Assembly: GCA_019419405.1 (NCBI GenBank)
Contig: DYAA01000081.1
Location: 1-7,041, forward strand
Length of the DNA: 7,041 nucleotides
Direction: 5' to 3'
From: Collinsella sp.
Lineage (GTDB): Bacteria > Actinomycetota > Coriobacteriia > Coriobacteriales > Coriobacteriaceae
In this document: positions 5,472-7,041 of the stretch, in pieces
Layout: every line of letters begins with the position of its first letter
How positions within the stretch are numbered: the stretch's first letter is position 1
Notes under the pieces: model-generated
What the model was told of the DNA's origin: nothing
The model's database searches: none
What the model saw: the letters and a program-made list of their open reading frames with translations, nothing else
Position numbers and translations under genes: made by a program

Positions 5472-6548
5472 TTACACGTTAAAGCGGAAGTGCACGACGT
5501 CGCCATCGGCCATGACATAGTCCTTGCCCTCAATACGCAGCTTGCCGGCGGCCTTGGCGCCCTGCTCACCGCCGAGCTCGATGTAGTCGTCATAGCCAAT
5601 GACCTCGGCCTTAATAAAGCCGCGCTCAAAGTCGGTGTGGATAACGCCGGCGGCCTGCGGGGCGGTCGCGCCCTGACGAACCGTCCAGGCCTTGACCTCC
5701 ATCTCGCCGGCCGTAAAGAATGACTGCAGGCCGAGCAGCTTGTAAGCCGCCTGCGCGAGCACGTCCAGACCGGGCTGCTCCAGGCCCAAGCTCTCCAGGT
5801 AGTCGGCCGCATCCTCGGGATCGAGCTCGGAAAGCTCGGCCTCGATCTTGGCGCAGATCGGCAGCGGCTTGACGCCATCGATTGGCGCCAGGTCCTCGTT
5901 GAGCATGTCCTCGTCTACGTTGGCCACATACAGGATGGGCTTCATGGTGAGCAGGAACAGGCCCTTGGCGGCGGCGCGCTCCTCATCGGTCATCTCCATG
6001 GACGCGGCGCGCTTGCCCTCGTTGAGCCAGGCGAGCAGGCGCTTGGCGACCTCGAACTTGGGCATGAGCTCCTTGTCGCGCTTGGCCTCCTTCTCGAGCT
6101 TGGGCAGCTGCTTCTCGAGCGTGCCCATGTCGGCCAGGATGAGCTCGGTCATGATGGTATCGGCGTCACCGGCGGGATCGACGAACTCGCCGGTGCGGCC
6201 CACCTCACGCATGACGTTGGGGTCCTTAAAGTAGCGCACGACCTCGCAGATGGCGTCGGTCTCGCGGATGTTTGCCAAGAACTGGTTGCCCAGACCCTCG
6301 CCCTCGTTAGCGCCCTTCACCAGACCTGCGATGTCGACGAACTCGACCGTAGCCGGCACAATGCGACCCGGGTTGACGATGTCGGCGAGCTTTTGCAGGC
6401 GGCTATCGGGCACATCGACGATACCCACGTTGGGGTCGATCGTGGCGAACGGGTAGTTGGCGGCAAGGCCGGTCTTTTTGGTAAGCGCGGTGAACAGCGT
6501 CGACTTGCCCACGTTGGGCAGGCCCACGATACCGATGGAAAGGGACAC
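5472..6548 (-). CDS. ychF: YchF/OLA1-family ATPase
   Basis: YchF is a conserved TRAFAC-class P-loop protein of the Obg family that binds ribosomes and prefers ATP to GTP. It is linked to stress responses and translation quality. The 358-residue product begins MSLSIGIVGLPNVGKST, with the P-loop at 9-17. The G3 region DIAGLVKGANEGEGLG spans 72-87. The G4 position reads NVDE (210-213) in place of NKxD, the substitution associated with ATP specificity in this family. A charged helical insert covers roughly 139-197, and the C-terminal TGS domain about 279-356, including GATAPQAAGVIHTDFERGFI (293-312). Length and motifs are complete. The start is the GTG at 6546-6548: AAGGAG lies 5 bases upstream, and the protein then matches the family's usual N-terminus. 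An ATG 12 codons earlier falls between the predicted -10 and the transcription start, so it is unlikely. The DUF1648 gene follows after 11 bases. Confidence 0.97.
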   Translation of the reverse strand: MSLSIGIVGLPNVGKSTLFTALTKKTGLAANYPFATIDPNVGIVDVPDSRLQKLADIVNPGRIVPATVEFVDIAGLVKGANEGEGLGNQFLANIRETDAICEVVRYFKDPNVMREVGRTGEFVDPAGDADTIMTELILADMGTLEKQLPKLEKEAKRDKELMPKFEVAKRLLAWLNEGKRAASMEMTDEERAAAKGLFLLTMKPILYVANVDEDMLNEDLAPIDGVKPLPICAKIEAELSELDPEDAADYLESLGLEQPGLDVLAQAAYKLLGLQSFFTAGEMEVKAWTVRQGATAPQAAGVIHTDFERGFIKAEVIGYDDYIELGGEQGAKAAGKLRIEGKDYVMADGDVVHFRFNV

Positions 6549-6553
6549 GACAG

Positions 6554-6559
6554 CTCCTT
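6554..6559 (-). promoter_or_regulatory. ribosome binding site selecting the ychF GTG start
   Basis: AAGGAG on the minus strand, 5 bases before the GTG at 6548. The upstream in-frame ATG at 6584 has no comparable site, so this element decides the start. Confidence 0.8.
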
Positions 6560-6585
6560 TTGATACAGGTACTTCAAACTGCATA

Positions 6586-6591
6586 AGTATA
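6586..6591 (-). promoter_or_regulatory. -10 element of ychF
   Basis: TATACT on the minus strand matches the consensus at 5 of 6 bases and lies 37 bases before the GTG start. Transcription would begin near 6579. No good -35 is visible; its position would fall inside the loop of the adjoining inverted repeat (best match TTCGCC at 6615-6610). Confidence 0.55.
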
Positions 6592-6635
6592 GCGCCGCCG
6601 CAGCATCCAGGCGAACCCGGACGCCACGGCGGCGC
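6592..6635 (-). terminator. large GC-rich inverted repeat between ferredoxin-domain gene and ychF
   Basis: GCGCCGCCG (6592-6600) and CGGCGGCGC (6627-6635) are perfect 9-bp complements around 26 bases. An inner 4-bp pairing, GGCG (6610-6613) with CGCC (6622-6625), can extend the fold. It begins 27 bases past the stop of the upstream gene, where a terminator belongs. On the minus strand it is followed by TATACTTAT, not a clean T run, so termination may be partial. That following sequence also serves as the ychF -10. Confidence 0.5.
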
Positions 6636-6662
6636 AAATGAAGCAGAGATAGGGGTCGCTGA

Positions 6663-7041
6663 CTAGTCTGCGAGCTTTTCCACCTGATCGAGCATCTTAT
6701 CGAGCTTGGCCTTTGCCTCGGCCTTGACCTTCTCGGCCTCCTCGTGAGCCTTCGCCTTCTGGGCGGCCTTTTCCTCGGCCTCGGGATCGGCGACGACCAG
6801 ATTGGACGCATCGTGTTCGACCAGCTTGAGCGCATGTTCGGGACAAACCTTGACGCAGGCTCCGCAACCCAAACAATACGTGGACTCCAGTGCAAAGCGA
6901 CCGCTTCCCACCAAATCGCAGGCGGACGTGGGACACGCGTTAACGCACTCGCCGCACGACGTGCACTTGTCAAAATCGCACTCCGGCGTGCTCACCTGCA
7001 TGTTCTGGGCAAGCTCGGGGTGGTTTTGCAGCGTCGAGAGC
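6663..7041 (-). CDS. double-[4Fe-4S] ferredoxin-domain protein, 5' end outside the window
   Basis: The visible 125 codons encode two bacterial-ferredoxin motifs. Counting from Met at 7001, the first is C13-x2-C16-x2-C19-x3-C23-Pro and the second C43-x2-C46-x2-C49-x3-C53-Pro. Each would hold a [4Fe-4S] cluster by exchanging its fourth cysteine in the usual way, which points to electron transfer. Extra cysteines are C8 and C28. The C-terminal 40 residues (about 73-112) are almost all Ala, Glu, Lys and Asp and should form a charged helix or coiled coil, unusual for a plain ferredoxin. Thirteen in-frame codons without a stop precede the Met at 7001 up to the window edge, and no ribosome binding site precedes that Met. 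The gene therefore probably starts further right, and the ferredoxin unit may be the C-terminal domain of a larger oxidoreductase or Fe-S protein. A 112-residue stand-alone ferredoxin starting at 7001 is the alternative. It reads toward ychF with 114 bases between. Confidence 0.8.
   Translation of the reverse strand, partial: LSTLQNHPELAQNMQVSTPECDFDKCTSCGECVNACPTSACDLVGSGRFALESTYCLGCGACVKVCPEHALKLVEHDASNLVVADPEAEEKAAQKAKAHEEAEKVKAEAKAKLDKMLDQVEKLAD

Noticed and set aside
6317..6973. 218-codon minus-strand open frame
   Set aside because: Arg/Pro/Ser-rich out-of-frame shadow spanning two real genes and the promoter between them.

Overview
The window looks like chromosome of a high-GC gut actinomycete of the Coriobacteriia, most likely Collinsella or a close relative. 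The basis is the GC-rich coding DNA (for example 43 of 60 bases are G or C in 601-660), the style of the GuaA, asparaginase and YchF proteins, and my recall of the HTH-regulator remnant's C-terminus. This is recognition by eye, not a database match, and the species is not established. No tRNA, rRNA, CRISPR array or complete mobile element was seen.

Left region (1-863). A hairpin at 42-65 is followed by two broken genes meeting head to head near 565-580. On the minus strand is the C-terminal catalytic part of a tyrosine recombinase of the integrative-element type, visibly lower in GC (26 of 60 in 481-540). On the plus strand is the C-terminal part of a host-like XRE regulator. Both lack their N-termini, as expected if one deletion removed the 5' ends of two divergent genes and everything between them. 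This reads as the scar of a decayed integrated element.

Non-coding region (864-1480). No convincing gene is present. From 951 to 1323 the core TTACTCCC occurs seven times in both orientations, including three copies of the exact 13-mer TTTACTCCCCATT. This is the least explained structure in the window. At 1330-1365 a minus-strand terminator closes the guaA transcript.

Core metabolism (1481-4360). guaA (GMP synthase, minus) and a type I L-asparaginase gene (plus) are divergent around a 267-bp intergenic region. Both proteins are full length with all key residues visible.

Small-gene region (4383-5460). A 72-aa XRE repressor-like protein (minus) and an unrecognised 129-aa protein (plus) diverge from a region holding a perfect 24-bp palindrome, probably the shared operator. 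A three-helix DUF1648 membrane protein (minus) ends 9 bp from the 129-aa gene.

Right region (5472-7041). ychF (minus, GTG start) lies 11 bp upstream of the DUF1648 gene and is probably co-transcribed with it. Upstream of ychF are a -10 element abutting a large inverted repeat, then the 3' part of a double-[4Fe-4S] ferredoxin-domain gene that runs off the right edge.
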